Shown here: piece by piece, positions 20,261 to 30,655 of the stretch | Position numbering within the stretch: position 1 is the first letter of the stretch | Layout: each line of letters begins with the position of its first letter | Assembly: GCA_900073065.1 (NCBI GenBank) | Contig: FJOG01000030.1 | Location: forward strand, 240,198-304,197 | Source of the DNA: Phialocephala subalpina | Lineage: Eukaryota > Ascomycota > Leotiomycetes > Helotiales > Mollisiaceae | Reading direction: 5' to 3' | DNA length: 64,000 nucleotides | Made by a program: the position numbers and the translations under genes | Notes under the pieces: model-generated | Told to the model about the DNA's origin: nothing | Database searches by the model: none | Seen by the model: the letters and a program-made list of their open reading frames with translations, nothing else

Positions 20261-22685
20261 ATGTTCAAACGGCAGAACTTAGACACGTTCCCCTTGCAAT
20301 CACTTCCGGGGCATGGCACACTTGAAGAGATTGGTCCGTCCACGGGTTCTCGCCATAACGAACACCCGCGAGAAAGCGATGTGTTCCTCCCTTCTCCTGA
20401 TATCTCAAGAGCCTCGAGCGTCCCTCCATCAATCAAAGGAGACCCCAAGGTTACCGAGCAACGTACACCGTCGACAAGACTCCATCGTTCGGCATTTGTT
20501 TTGTTTCTGGTCTTCTTCTATGCAGCACTTGCGCTCTTCTCTTGGACTATTACCTGCATCTTGACAGTCCGGCCTATTACAGGGCCACATCACTATGGGA
20601 TCTTTATGGATAATTTATACGGTTATGGCTACATTAACGACGTGCCTCTCTACACATACTATGCCAAAAGCGAGAACTGGTTGAAGGCAGCAAGGGTCAT
20701 TCAATCCATCGTCGGAATTCTCACAATTCCTCTGACCTCAGCGGTCTGTTCGAGCGCCGCGGTTGTGTTCGTTCAACAGAATGCAAAGTCCAATCTCAGC
20801 CTCCGACAACTGATGACGTTTTCGGATAAGACATGGGCAGATCCGGCCACGTATCCCAGAGCCATCATGAGTTGGAAGCATTACGGCAGTTCACTTCTCT
20901 TCGTTGCCATCATACTTAACACGCTTGGCTTTATAATAACACCACTACAGGAGATTCTCCTCGGCTCGAACACGATCAAAACACCCACAGTTCCGCAAAT
21001 AGTCCAAAGGTTTTTGGATATCCCAGACCAGTTCAATCAGGATGCCGGACATTATGATGACAACCTCATTGTAACTCTCACTCGAAACGCCCTCATGACT
21101 GCTTCACAAGTGCAGCCACAAGCACAACTCTGGCGAGGTGCCTCCAATGCTACTTGTAATACCCTGGAGCTGCTTCAAATCCAACCAAACACCCCACTTT
21201 CGGATTCTTGTGGGCGAGAAAACACCCTTGGCAACATTGCCAAAATGAAAGACACATTTCTGGCTGAGCCCTCTAGCGGGTACAGTACTGGTCTCATCCG
21301 TCAGTTCATCCCTCGGTTCAATTCAACGGCCACATACGAAAATGTCACTGGTACTGGTTCTTTCCCTGTTGGATGCGACCAGAAGCTCGGGTCATTCTAC
21401 GCCAAGTATGCAGACAAAATAATGGATACCAAAGTTGTCTACGGATCATGGTCAATCGAGGCTTGCATGCCAGCAAACTTGACAAAGTCGCCGTGGAAAA
21501 ACACTCGAGATCGCCAGGATTTCTCGGAGGAGCTTTATCTGAACATCACTCTGCTGGGCAACTATATGTGGAACACCGCGGCCAGTGGTTGGCAGTTTCG
21601 GGTGTCTGTCAGTACGACCGCTGGTTACTTTGAGTTGCCCAACTATATGAATGGTGCTATGCCCGGTCCGCTACTGTTAAAAGATCCGAATAGTATTTGT
21701 GGAAATGATTGCTACGCTGAAGGTGGCAACCTCATCTAGTATGTCAAGCCTCCAGAGTTTTGTTCCTCTTCTGCAAAGGACTAATGATTTCAGTAATCAC
21801 AATGTAACCGCGAAAAATACCAGACGTGCTGATGATGCCTCGGATAACTTCGACGCCAACATAGCGAACAGTTCTCTCTCACTGGAAAGAGTCTCCAATA
21901 AAGGTCCACTCTTGACGATATCCATGGCCCTGTTTGGCTCGGGATCCTTCCTTGCCAACCGAATTGCACACCCTGAGGCATATTGGGGCGTCAACGATAC
22001 GAACTCAATCCCTTCAAGTGTGCCTGATCCACCGAACGAGGGGTCATGTATTGACTTGGCGCCGATGGGCCGGCTGCTCTCATCGCTTCAAGATGGAGTC
22101 ACGAAAGGTTCATATGCGGACTATTGCATCGCCAACACTGCCGGCGGTGTTGGCGGGCGAAATCTGGGGGAATATATGATGACCTGGGTCCGGAGTTTTG
22201 CCATAGATGATACAGATGGTCTGACCACCGCCTTCACCGCTGCTTCTTTCCTTGCCAATCAGGCCTGGATGATGAATAACGTCAATTCAGATTTTCGCAC
22301 GCTATCAATTCACTTTGATTACGGCGCTGATACTCAGGTTCCGACTATCTCGACCGCTGGAATGATACTCATCTCCGTGCTGCTGGGAATTGATCTCATT
22401 GCTCTGTTCGCTATGGGAATTTATGCTTCTTTCTCGATACGGTGGACGAACCAGCTTGATTCTTTCGCGATGATAAGGCTTGGTACTTCCATGGCGGATA
22501 AACTTCCCTTGATGGTTGGGCTGCAAAAGGATAAGATGAAGATGTTGGATGAGTTGCCTGGCTCTGTCGGTGATGCGGCGGATGAGCATGAGATGGTTGG
22601 ACGTCTGGGTCTTGGGGCTCAGAATGCACTGAGTAAGAGAAGGCGGTATGAGTGCTTTGAGGAAGATAAAGAGACGATAGATTAA
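20261..22685 (+). CDS. Four-pass fungal membrane protein with large outer domain
   Basis: Exon 1 is 20261-21738, the intron is 21739-21793 (55 nt, GTATGT, CTAAT, CAG), and exon 2 is 21794-22685, giving 789 residues. The N-terminus of about 75 residues is Ser/Pro-rich. Hydrophobic helices lie near residues 76-100 (LFLVFFYAALALFSW), 142-168 (VGILTIPLTSAVCSSAAV), 209-230 (LLFVAIILNTLGFIITP) and about 700-722 (ILISVLLGIDLIALFAMGIY). The approximately 470 residues between the third and fourth carry many N-glycosylation sequons (NAT, NST, NVT, NLT, NIT) and paired Cys, so they probably face outside. It resembles a large uncharacterised fungal membrane family; no function is known to me. Confidence 0.75.
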
Positions 22686-22689
22686 GTCA

Positions 22690-23520
22690 TCGTCCACATC
22701 TTCTCGAGGAGAATTAAGGTCTCATCGATAGCCTTGACGAAGGCTCCGTCAAATTCAGCTTGCAGGTCTCCACCTTCAACTTTCAAGAACAGCTTTCCAC
22801 TGCTCATCAATAAGGCAGGTCTTTTTGGCAGAGTCTTTCTGCAGAATGGTCACAGACATTTGATCCACGATCACGCCTCCATCTGCTTTCAGTACCATAG
22901 CATGCAGGGTTACTCCAGTCGATCTGTGCCTCCCCGCGTAGCACAGCCCAGTTCACAGGTACTCGACCACGATAACGAGGTGGAAGCGAGCCGTGCATGT
23001 TATAGCACCCCTTCTTATGAATGACGAGGATGGTTGACTTGAGCAAGAGACGATAATAGAACTAGAAGAGGAAGTCTGGCTCGGAATTGTGAAGGAGCTT
23101 CATGGTTTCTTCGTTGGGGGGGCTTGGTGCAACAACGGGATCTCTTGTTTTGCTGCGATTTCGGCGACGCTGTTTAACCAGATGTTCTCAGATGACAGAT
23201 GGGGAGTTAGCAAGCGTGACGGCCAGTTTGATGTTGGTGCCATATTCTAGGAGAACTGATAGGCACCGTACGCCAACATTGTGGTACGCGAAGACGGCAG
23301 CAGACATTATCGTCTTTGCCAACTTTATCGCCAGAAATGGCTCTTCCTCCAAATCCAGCGCCCTTCACAACTTTCTTCCTGATCCTGCTGGATGTTGCTT
23401 GAGCTCTCCCAGCCCACCAAAACCGGCAGCTCCATTGAGAAACAGCGCGTCTGTGAGCCAGCCCTAATTGCGCTCGCCAACCAAGTAAGTAAATCGCTGC
23501 AAAGGACGTCAAAAATGCGC
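22690..23520 (-). pseudogene. Decayed minus-strand gene, unrecognised
   Basis: Protein-like pieces occur in different minus frames: VFAYHNVGVRCLSVLLEYGT (about 23260-23200), HKKGCYNMHGSLPPRYRGRV (about 23020-22960), and MVLKADGGVIVDQMSVTI (about 22900-22850), each separated by stops or shifts. The first piece looks ankyrin-like. I infer one decayed gene, but a set of unrelated chance frames cannot be excluded. Confidence 0.3.
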
Positions 23521-23706
23521 CGTGTATCCCCTATCACGTGGTAGTAGAAAGGAGAAAGTTTTTGAAGCCGCCGTTATACTGTAAATGAAGGACGCATATT
23601 TAGTACTAATCCACCCCGGAAGAGGTCGTTATCTTTTTGGCGCTTCATCTCCTCCGTTACCTATATACCTGCCCCGAGTTGACATTTTCGCGGACGACTA
23701 GTTCAG

Positions 23707-24422
23707 ATGGTAGGTATTGGTCGAGCCATTCGGGGTGGTCGGAGTAGCAATGTGGGTCCAACCTCGAACTCGAGAAGTCCACGTCAAAGAGTAGAGCATC
23801 GACCAAAGGAGGCAGCGGTCACTTTCCCAATCCGGGTAACGGAGATTATCGACCTCACCGATGATACGGAGCACTGTGCAATCTGCTCCAATGCCCTTCT
23901 GCATGGAAACGGCCCAGCCGCACGAGCGTTTGCATTCTCTATTTGCAATTGCGTAAGTCTGCCCATACTGGAATTTATACCTCGTACTCGGGAGTCATAG
24001 GACATTGATCGTCTCCATAGGTCATCTGCGGCGAATGCATCTTTGGTGACGTGGCCAAAGAAGATCGTGAACTCAGAGCAATCGTTGTTATCAATGTTTA
24101 TTGTCCTAAAAGGCATCACTTCGAGGCAGGCGAACAAAATGCTTATGAGATCTTCGGGCTAGACTGCCCTATTTGTCTTGACGCAGCAAACTCCAAGGGT
24201 AATGGCATACGTACTGCTTGCGGTAAGCGTTCGTGACGACGAGTGTATCCCTTGCTAACGATACTAGGTCACGCTTTCTGCCGCCCGTGTTTGGGTAGTT
24301 GGTTTATACACTATCGACGCCCAACCTGCCTTTCATGTAGGAGGTCGCTAGAATGGGGAAGATGCTCTCGACTCCGGACCTTGCAGCGTGGATGTGTATC
24401 CGTAGTAGCTTCTACTTCATGA
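23707..24422 (+). CDS. Double zinc-finger RING protein with SUMO-interaction-like motif
   Basis: Exons 23707-23952, 24021-24222 and 24268-24422, introns of 68 and 45 nt, 200 residues. Before the first finger is VTEIIDLTDDTEHC; I-I-D-L-T-D-D is a classic hydrophobic-acidic SUMO-interaction motif. Finger 1 pairs CAIC with CNCVICGEC across intron 1. Finger 2 is a RING: CPICLDAANS, then TACGHAFCRPCLGSW and PTCLSCR (C-x2-C...C-x-H-x2-C-x2-C...C-x2-C), with a typical Trp after the sixth ligand. This fits a ubiquitin E3 ligase, possibly SUMO-targeted like Slx8 or Rfp, acting in the nucleus. No frame damage. The SIM role is inferred. Confidence 0.75.
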
Positions 24423-24606
24423 ACTTGCTCTCGTAGGCGGGATTGTCTACCTCCTTCTGATTTTCGAATCCATATACATCCTATCTCCGCTGAGCTTAAC
24501 AGACTGGGCTTGGATCACTTCAGGGATATATAGTAATCTTCGAAAGCGGCTTCTCCCAAAATATACTCTTACGAAAATTCGGCCCCACGTTTTAAATTCT
24601 AATTAC

Positions 24607-25022
24607 TTAACGTCTGTCCCTGCGTAGCGAGACGCAGTTGAATTGTATGTGGTAGCAGGCTTAATTGTAACATCTAGGGGACCGGGTGTCCTTATTGAAA
24701 GCGTAGCTTTCTTTTAAATTCGGGTCTCGTACGCGACCTTATGGCGAAGTTTGTCTCACGTGATACCAAAATCCGAGATCACGTGGTGTCTGTGCGTTTG
24801 TGTATTTGTGGATACGTGAATTCCCGCTTGCGGGGCCCGGGGGTTTGGGGGGTACCCCCATGATATTAAGATTCTACCCTGTACTCAAAGCTACGCTTCA
24901 ATCCCCCGAAAATACGTATTTGCGGCCCCTAGTATACGTGACAATAGCCATGGTTGCCTACATTAGGCAGTCACACGTGATCTGGGATCCAACTGTAGGC
25001 AACCATGGCTATTGTCATGTAC
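24607..25022. mobile_element. Family B-related element with a nested insertion
   Basis: Starts TAACGTCTGTCCCTGCGTAGCG. Segments 24637-24694 and 24936-24992 are near-identical, in opposite orientation, to 29467-29633, but here about 240 bp (24695-24935) separates them. That insert begins TTGAAAGCGTAGC and ends near GCTACGCTTCAATCCC. 24938-24964 and 24996-25020 form a long hairpin around GCAACCATGGCTATTGTCA. Confidence 0.65.
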
Positions 25023-25065
25023 TGTAAAAAGACAGGAAAGGAAAAGGAAGGGATAATTAAAACAC

Positions 25066-25240
25066 TGCAAGGGTGCCACATCTACTACCACACCTTTTTT
25101 CTAAGAAGCCATTTCTTGCACCACACTGTTGCATCCTCTCAATAAGCAGCCAGTTCTTGCACCACACCTCTTCCAACAAGCAGCCGTTTCTTGCACCACC
25201 TTTGCATCATCTCTAACAAGCAGCCAATTCTGCCATCGCA
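25066..25240. repeat. Inverted copy of the 5915-6435 minisatellite
   Basis: Contains CCATTTCTTGCACCACAC, AAGCAGCCGTTTCTTGCACC and TGCCACATCTACTACCACAC, the reverse complements of units at 5915-6435. Confidence 0.85.
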
Positions 25241-25655
25241 CCCAGTTTCGGAGGTGGAGATTGAAGCGAGAGCATTTTGATGCTGGGCGTCAGTAAATGG
25301 TTGCCATCCATAAGTTGATGCTTTTGGCTTCATTGCCGATATTGAGAGGCGGCATTAAAATGGACATTACACTGATGCTAGTAATTGTCGCTCCACAAGT
25401 GTGCTCTATCCTACGCCCCCTTTTGGTATTTTTGGCAAGACCAACGGATTGCTAGCCTAGGAATTGTTTACTTCATGATGGCACTACCTTGGTACAGAGA
25501 GATCATCGCCTTCGAATAAGGAACCGGGAGGTTTGCTCAAAACCTATGATTCCTCAGAGACCTGCGCACAGAGGTCCGGACTTTCTCAAGCCTCTGTCTA
25601 CGACACGGCAACTATTTTCGATACAGCAGCTCCTTTAACGAGCACATCTTGGCCA

Positions 25656-26342
25656 CTACAGAGAAATGATAATATATTGCGTACCTTCGCCATCTATCTC
25701 TCCCTCCACAACTCTGGACGTGTCAACTGTGCAGTACAGCGTATCGGTCATTGTTGACGGCGTGGTGCGCAGGGAGGAGAGGGTTCGTACATTGCTTGGT
25801 GAACTGTCTGGTGGCGTTCGGGCGACCTCTGCATACGACGGGGATGGGCTTGACGGTGCTTGGATATTGGACAACTGGGTCTGAATCTTTTCCGTCATAT
25901 CTGTAACCTCTGCCGTAAGTGCTTCTATCTGCGATGTGAAGGTCCTCGTCAGGGTTTTGATTTGGGTCACGTGTTCCTCTTTCTGTTCCTCTACTGTCCT
26001 CAACAGCGATTTGACTAAGTCGGTGAGCGCTTTGATCTGCGTATTTGCACTCGTATTCGTCTTTTCGTGTACCGGCTGGTTCGGGGTCGCTGCCACTGTT
26101 GCAGGACGTTCTCCTGCCTTCGCGACGAGGGCCTTAACCTTCGTCGCCACAATTTGCTCCTTGGGATGCGAGCTGATCACCGTTCGTTTTGCTTGCGGTG
26201 CCGCGGGGCTCTCCTCAATTACTTCAATCGTGTCCTCTGTATCGCTTGACACCGCTCTTGACCTTCTCTTGCTCCATTCTAATGCCTTCGATGTCTGGAC
26301 GCGTTCCCGGCTCGAGTGACGCGTCAAGCTCGCGCCCTCCAT
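25656..26342 (-). pseudogene. LINE (Tad-like) ORF1 fragment
   Basis: From ATG at 26342 the frame gives a basic/acidic N-terminus, a coiled-coil segment (LTDLVKSLLRTVEEQKEEHV) and the block SYAEVARTPPDSSPSNVRTL followed by TDTLYCTVDTSRV. This block is shared by ORF1 (gag-like) proteins of fungal non-LTR retrotransposons. The usual zinc knuckles and all of ORF2 (endonuclease, reverse transcriptase) are missing; the frame ends shortly after the shared block. The 5' region carries a 16-bp tandem array (26387-26514). It is a truncated retroelement. 3' truncation is unusual for LINEs and suggests a secondary rearrangement. Confidence 0.65.
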
Positions 26343-26386
26343 CTTGTCCCTCCTCCACACAACTACCGATTCAAGTGCTCACTAAC

Positions 26387-26514
26387 TTGATTGCTGGCTG
26401 ACTTGATTGCTGGCTGACTTGATTGCTGGCTGACTTGATTGCTGGCTGACTTGATTGCTGGCTGACTTGATTGCTGGCTGACTTGATTGCTGGCTGACTT
26501 GATTGCTGGCTGAC
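26387..26514. repeat. Eight perfect 16-bp tandem units
   Basis: TTGATTGCTGGCTGAC repeated eight times from 26387 to 26514 without a mismatch. It lies just upstream (minus strand) of the LINE ORF1 start, so it may be the 5' promoter array of the element. The low mismatch suggests recent expansion. Confidence 0.95.
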
Positions 26515-27168
26515 TTCCATCAGCCTTGTGGTGCTGTGGCGGGCAAATTCAAGTAAGGTTGCCACGTGGATCAGTACCTCGGCTGCCAATTTTGGTTTAG
26601 TGCGAAACAGCCCCGCACGTCCCGTAATATTTACGCTGTAATTTATTCATGATGCCTTAGGCATAAAGGCAACAGCAGCAGCCTCATCACTGCCGAAGAC
26701 ATGTCAGCCTGCGTTCTGAATAATTGTATTCTGTCATCACTAATCGCTGGACAATCGCCAGCGTAAACAACTTCGTCCTGCGGGACAAGATGTGCGCGTC
26801 AGTCACGATCCCTCCTCCTCTGCGCTACTACTCGCCGCATTGCGACCTCCCCTGATCCCCACATCATCAAAACCGCTTTCCACATCCCCAGCATCCCGAC
26901 TCGAGCTTTTCATAAGCTCTCTCGAAAGATCTTTCGAAGCAAGTGTCTCAAGACAAAATTGCCGCCTTCTTGGTCGAACGTATTGCGAAATATCTTGCCT
27001 GTCTTCTTGGTGTAGGCTCGCAGCTCTGCCACATTGCGGAAAGTCTGAACCTAGACCATACAAGATAATACGAGTACCGTTAGCTCTATTAACAAGGAAC
27101 ATGTATATCATTCCCTTAAACCCTACCAGGAGACCTATGATACTGACCTATTACTACGTAGTCAAGCC
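26515..27168. other. Intergenic, unrecognised ORFs only
   Basis: Frames on both strands (26792-27193 plus, 27111-26803 minus) overlap and neither shows a known motif. No repeat found. Confidence 0.3.
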
Positions 27169-27822
27169 ATGGAGGCTCCGCCGTCCTTCCTAAACCTCCC
27201 TACGGCATTAATGGTCGAGATTCTACGCCGCCTCCCAGATTTCACCGCGCTCTTGAAAGTGACTTCAAGTTGCACGCATATTCGGAAGTTATTCGAGAGA
27301 TTTAGTGATACGATAGTCTGGGCTATATTTGAGAATCTTTGGGTACGGATTGCCCAGACATATCGCGCCACGCTACCGCATACGATAAAAGTATCCTGCA
27401 AGCCAATCCACGTCAAGCTTCGAAGAGAGTGGATTCGAAAGCAATCCAAGCCGACATCATCTACCGCACAGTACTGTCAACTGCTGTTCGACGGGCTAAG
27501 ATTTGTTATAGAACGACCATGGATACCAAAAGTCGCCGTTCTAGTATTCCTCAACAAAGCACGGAACATTGGTTTTTGTGAGGTTCTTCTTGATCGATTG
27601 CTAGCACAGGCTATTCATATTCGCGGACCGATAGATGATCATGAAGACATCCGAAGGAAGGCGATAAGCGATACTATAAGGAGCACAACACCGAAGCCCC
27701 ATTGTATCGATCCCGATGTTTTGATACTCATGGATATCATCTTGAGGCGGCAAGGCGAATTGGAAAGGGCCCTTGGTCCCACACATTCTTCAAACACAGC
27801 TAGAATCCTCGGAGGAATTTAG
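27169..27822 (+). CDS. F-box protein
   Basis: A single-exon 217-residue protein from ATG. The N-terminus LNLPTALMVEILRRLPDFTA followed by LLKVTSSCTHIRKLF is a canonical F-box (L-P-x-x-[LV]-[IV]-x-x-I-L followed by L-x-x-[VL]-[SC]-x-x-x-R). The rest is a helical region with no LRR or WD pattern, as in many small fungal F-box proteins. It would link a substrate to Skp1 in an SCF ligase. It lies between the LINE remnant and a decayed C2H2 gene inside a transposon-rich block, yet the frame is intact. Confidence 0.65.
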   Translation: MEAPPSFLNLPTALMVEILRRLPDFTALLKVTSSCTHIRKLFERFSDTIVWAIFENLWVRIAQTYRATLPHTIKVSCKPIHVKLRREWIRKQSKPTSSTAQYCQLLFDGLRFVIERPWIPKVAVLVFLNKARNIGFCEVLLDRLLAQAIHIRGPIDDHEDIRRKAISDTIRSTTPKPHCIDPDVLILMDIILRRQGELERALGPTHSSNTARILGGI

Positions 27823-27838
27823 AGATAGTCAGCTCACA

Positions 27839-28346
27839 ATGCCGGCTCCATCGAGCACCGTACTTAACACGTCTTACCAAAACTACCAAGCGATGCTCAC
27901 GACGGAGCCACTCGACACCGCCAACATTGACGACCATATTGATTTATCTCCCTTCGACTACCAGACGACCAGCGACACGGACGTGGACAACGCCGACCTG
28001 AGCTATACCCGTCGTCAGTGGGCATGGTACTGCAAGGACCCTGCGTGCCCCGAGTACTGGAGCTCCTGGTCCTGCAAGTCAAACTTCTGGCTGCATCTAT
28101 ATGAGACGACTGTGCACTACGCAGACGTACGGGGACACACACACACACACATGGGTAGGACGTCGCGAGCTGGCGAGGGAGTGGAGAGTTGAAATGGTAC
28201 CACGTCGGGCAACAATACAACACAACAAACATCTGATTTTCCAAGACGACCGCAGTGCTTGGTCCCGCCCACCGCGCTGTCAACTGGCAGGAAGTAGAAC
28301 ACTCCTCGAGACACAGCTGCGAGCTGGTGTCAAAGATTTAAGTTAA
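27839..28346 (+). pseudogene. C2H2-type gene fragment frame-shifted at a CA microsatellite
   Basis: From ATG 27839 the frame gives an acidic N-terminus and WAWYCKDPACPEYWSSW followed by NFWLHLYETTVH, a C-x4-C...H-x5-H finger seen in a group of fungal proteins. At the CA run (28135-28150) the protein-like reading moves to another frame with GRRELAREWRVEM, then continues to 28346. A slip in the CA repeat is the simplest cause. A hidden intron there is an alternative (GTACGG follows GCAGAC at 28127). Confidence 0.5.
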
Positions 28347-28533
28347 GAGTCTGGCCTCGATACAAAGACTGCTTGCTAATGACTTGTAGGCGGACCATAA
28401 TTCCATCTTCTATTACGCCGAAATGCTACGAACATTAATTGTATCCGATTGTATAATATCACTCCTGCCTCTAAAAACCAAATCCGAACTATAGGAAATG
28501 AGAAACGATTCTCTATTCTTTCGTGCAACAGTC

Positions 28534-29466
28534 TCATATCATCCGCGCAACTGGTGCCCTCCATGGCACTGGCACATCGATTATCCGCGCCACTTCTGGC
28601 TCTGGCTTATCTGCCTCTTGCGCAGCACTCTTACGCTTCCGACCACTCTTTCCCCTGCCATTTATGGCCTCTTTTGCAGCACGCGCCACTTCTGGCTCTG
28701 CCTCTGGCTCCTCTGCCTCTAGCGCAGCACTCTTCCGCTTCCGACCACGCTTCCCCTTGCCCTTGATGACATCCTTCGCAGCACGCGCTGCTCGTGCCAC
28801 CTCGATGTCCTCAAAGCTCATTACCTTCGCCTGCCCTAGTACGAGTGACTTGGTTGATCGGCGAACCTTAGCTTCGTTATTCATTCTGGTCAGCATCTGT
28901 TTTTGGTCATAGAGGAGGGCACGTTCGGCGAAGGATATCTGTGCGGCATCGACAAGCTTCTGTACATGCCTCTCCAGGCGCTGTATACTCGTCCCATCAA
29001 GCGTATGAGTATCCTGTTTGATCAGACTATGCAGCGATGCAAGACCCTCTGCTGACACTGGCGTCACAGGCGTTTGTGGTACTTCGTCTTGATGACAAGA
29101 ACCTACCCTTATCTCATCGGCCCTCGGAACAGTGGATTGAGTAGAGGGCTTCGGTGTCACTCTGAGGACTCTGTCTGGGTTGAACGGAAACAAACCACAA
29201 GCCGCCCATGCGGCCGTAATATTTCTCTTCGTGAACGCCTTCTCCCTTGCAGGGCTATACAGAGAGGTGAAATGTTGCTTGCCGACTGTATTTGCACCTC
29301 CTTGGAACAGCCTCTCAGCCTCGTCGCGGTAGGCTGCCTTCAAAGGGGCAAACACTCCGACGTCGCAGGGCTGGAGCTTGTGGGAGGTGTGAGGGGAGGC
29401 GACACAGGATGATGTTGTTTTCGAAACAAAACTCTAAGGCTTCGAGGGTCTCGTGCGTCCCGAAGC
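28534..29466 (-). pseudogene. pogo/Fot1-type DDE transposase, 3' part, frameshifted
   Basis: The minus frame from about 29466 reads THETLEALEFCFENNIILCR, then shifts at about 29365-29372 into HTSHKLQPCDVGVFAPLKAA and on through LYSPAREKAFTKRNITAAW and CGLFPFNPDRVL, the conserved end of DDE1-superfamily (pogo/Fot1) transposases, including the last catalytic region. One base appears missing in TCACACCTCCC. The C-terminus has two KGKRGRKRKSAA-like basic repeats. The 5' part (HTH and first catalytic Asp) is absent; a small inverted-repeat element begins at 29467. It cannot encode an active enzyme, but relatives could mobilise the TA-flanked elements here. Confidence 0.85.
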
Positions 29467-29633
29467 AGTTGGATCCCAGATCACGTGTGACTGCCTAATG
29501 TAGGCAACCATGGCTATTGTCACGTATATAAGGACACCCGGTCCCCTAGATGTTACAATTAAGCCTGCTACCACATACAATTCAACTCCTACGACTGCCT
29601 AGTAGGTAGTCACACGTGATCTGGGATCCAACT
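29467..29633. mobile_element. Short inverted-repeat element abutting the transposase remnant
   Basis: Begins CAGTTGGATCCCAGATCACG and ends with its inverse at 29633, so the two ends are about 30-bp inverted repeats (167 bp in all). It is followed by GTTTTTCGCCACGCAGGGACTG, a decayed family B terminus. Related sequence, split by an insertion, is at 24613-25000. Confidence 0.75.
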
Positions 29634-29738
29634 GTTTTTCGCCACGCAGGGACTGCTCATTCTGACCAGAAATGACTGCAAATCAAAGAGCTCGATTCGC
29701 CCCGCTATATTTACTTCTTTTATCTGAATCCTATAGGG

Positions 29739-29977
29739 TAACGTCCGTCCCTAAGTGGCGGAAAACCCGGTGTGCCGGAAACGACCAATGAGATCGCAAG
29801 GATCGCGGATTTTTCTTTACTACGTCCTCTTTAAATCAACTACAATAAAAACTTTTTATATTTGAAGTGAGCAATAAGTTTATTACACGAGTTTTATTCA
29901 TATAGCGACTTGTGAATATTTAAATTCGTTTAATTTTCCGGCACATAGGGTTTTCCGCCACGTAGGGACGGACGTTA
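29739..29977. mobile_element. MITE family B, 239 bp, left member of an inverted pair
   Basis: TA-flanked ends TAACGTCCGTCCCTAAGTGG and the inverse at 29958-29977; the ends also share GGCGGAAAACCC and GTGCCGGAAA. It is about 96% identical to the reverse complement of 32579-32817. Its right end overlaps the stop codon of the next gene. Confidence 0.9.
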
Positions 29978-30655
29978 TCCTTCTTCAGCGTATATTTCTA
30001 GCGACTGCGACAAAACCGATAGCTTCTCTTCCACTGAGAGGTCTGAACGCAAGAGCACTAAATGGCCGTCTTTTTTCGGAATTTTAGGTAACTGCACCAG
30101 ACAAACGTCCGAGACGTCTTCCAAAGTAATAATCTTGCCCAATGCACCTGCAATGTGGCTCCGTCCAATCTTTATACATTTACGCCCATTCCAACTCAAA
30201 TAAGCTGATTGTATAATCCCATTTTCTGCATGAAAGAGCCTTCTGAGCTCTGGCACGTCTGTTCGATCTTTTCCTGAGAGTATACCTCCTGCAATAAAAA
30301 GTATTATATTTGAGTCAAGGAGTTTTATACGTCCATCCAAATATAACGTATGGCGCTTTAAAGACTTTAAAAAGAGGTCCTTGTGCTTCCATAATCCTGT
30401 GGTTTTGCCTATGCAATTAAGAAAGATATAGGTATTTGACCCATATGGTTGTCGGAGATCGGCACCAAAAAGTATCAAATCAAGTCCCAAGGTAGTAATT
30501 AGGGTTGCATATTCTTCATCTTGGAAGATTGCTCCCCAGATTTTTCTATCTTTGTCCGTTGATTTGTAACCGAATACTTCTGAAAAGGACTTTGCTGAAA
30601 TGGGGGGGAAAGCCCTACTTATTTTAATTAATAATTCTAACGGAAGTAGAGGCAT
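29975..30655 (-). CDS. F-box-like family X protein, C-terminus clipped by a MITE
   Basis: A single exon of 226 residues from ATG 30655. The N-terminus MPLLPLELLIKISRAFPPIS is F-box-like. Family-X marks are KIWGAIFQDEEY and LGLDLILFGADL, shared with 44966-45708 and in weaker form with 54953-55351. The stop TAA is the first codon of the MITE at 29739-29977. Taking the MITE out and keeping one TA extends the protein by Y-P-I-G-F-R, which matches the paralogue's E-K-G-F-P-R. The loss is only a few residues, so it may still function. Role unknown; substrate-adaptor function is a guess from the N-terminus. Confidence 0.65.
   Translation of the reverse strand: MPLLPLELLIKISRAFPPISAKSFSEVFGYKSTDKDRKIWGAIFQDEEYATLITTLGLDLILFGADLRQPYGSNTYIFLNCIGKTTGLWKHKDLFLKSLKRHTLYLDGRIKLLDSNIILFIAGGILSGKDRTDVPELRRLFHAENGIIQSAYLSWNGRKCIKIGRSHIAGALGKIITLEDVSDVCLVQLPKIPKKDGHLVLLRSDLSVEEKLSVLSQSLEIYAEEG

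Noticed and set aside
28449..28912. Plus-strand ORFs rich in Ala/Ser/Leu
   Set aside because: Antisense of the transposase C-terminal basic repeats.
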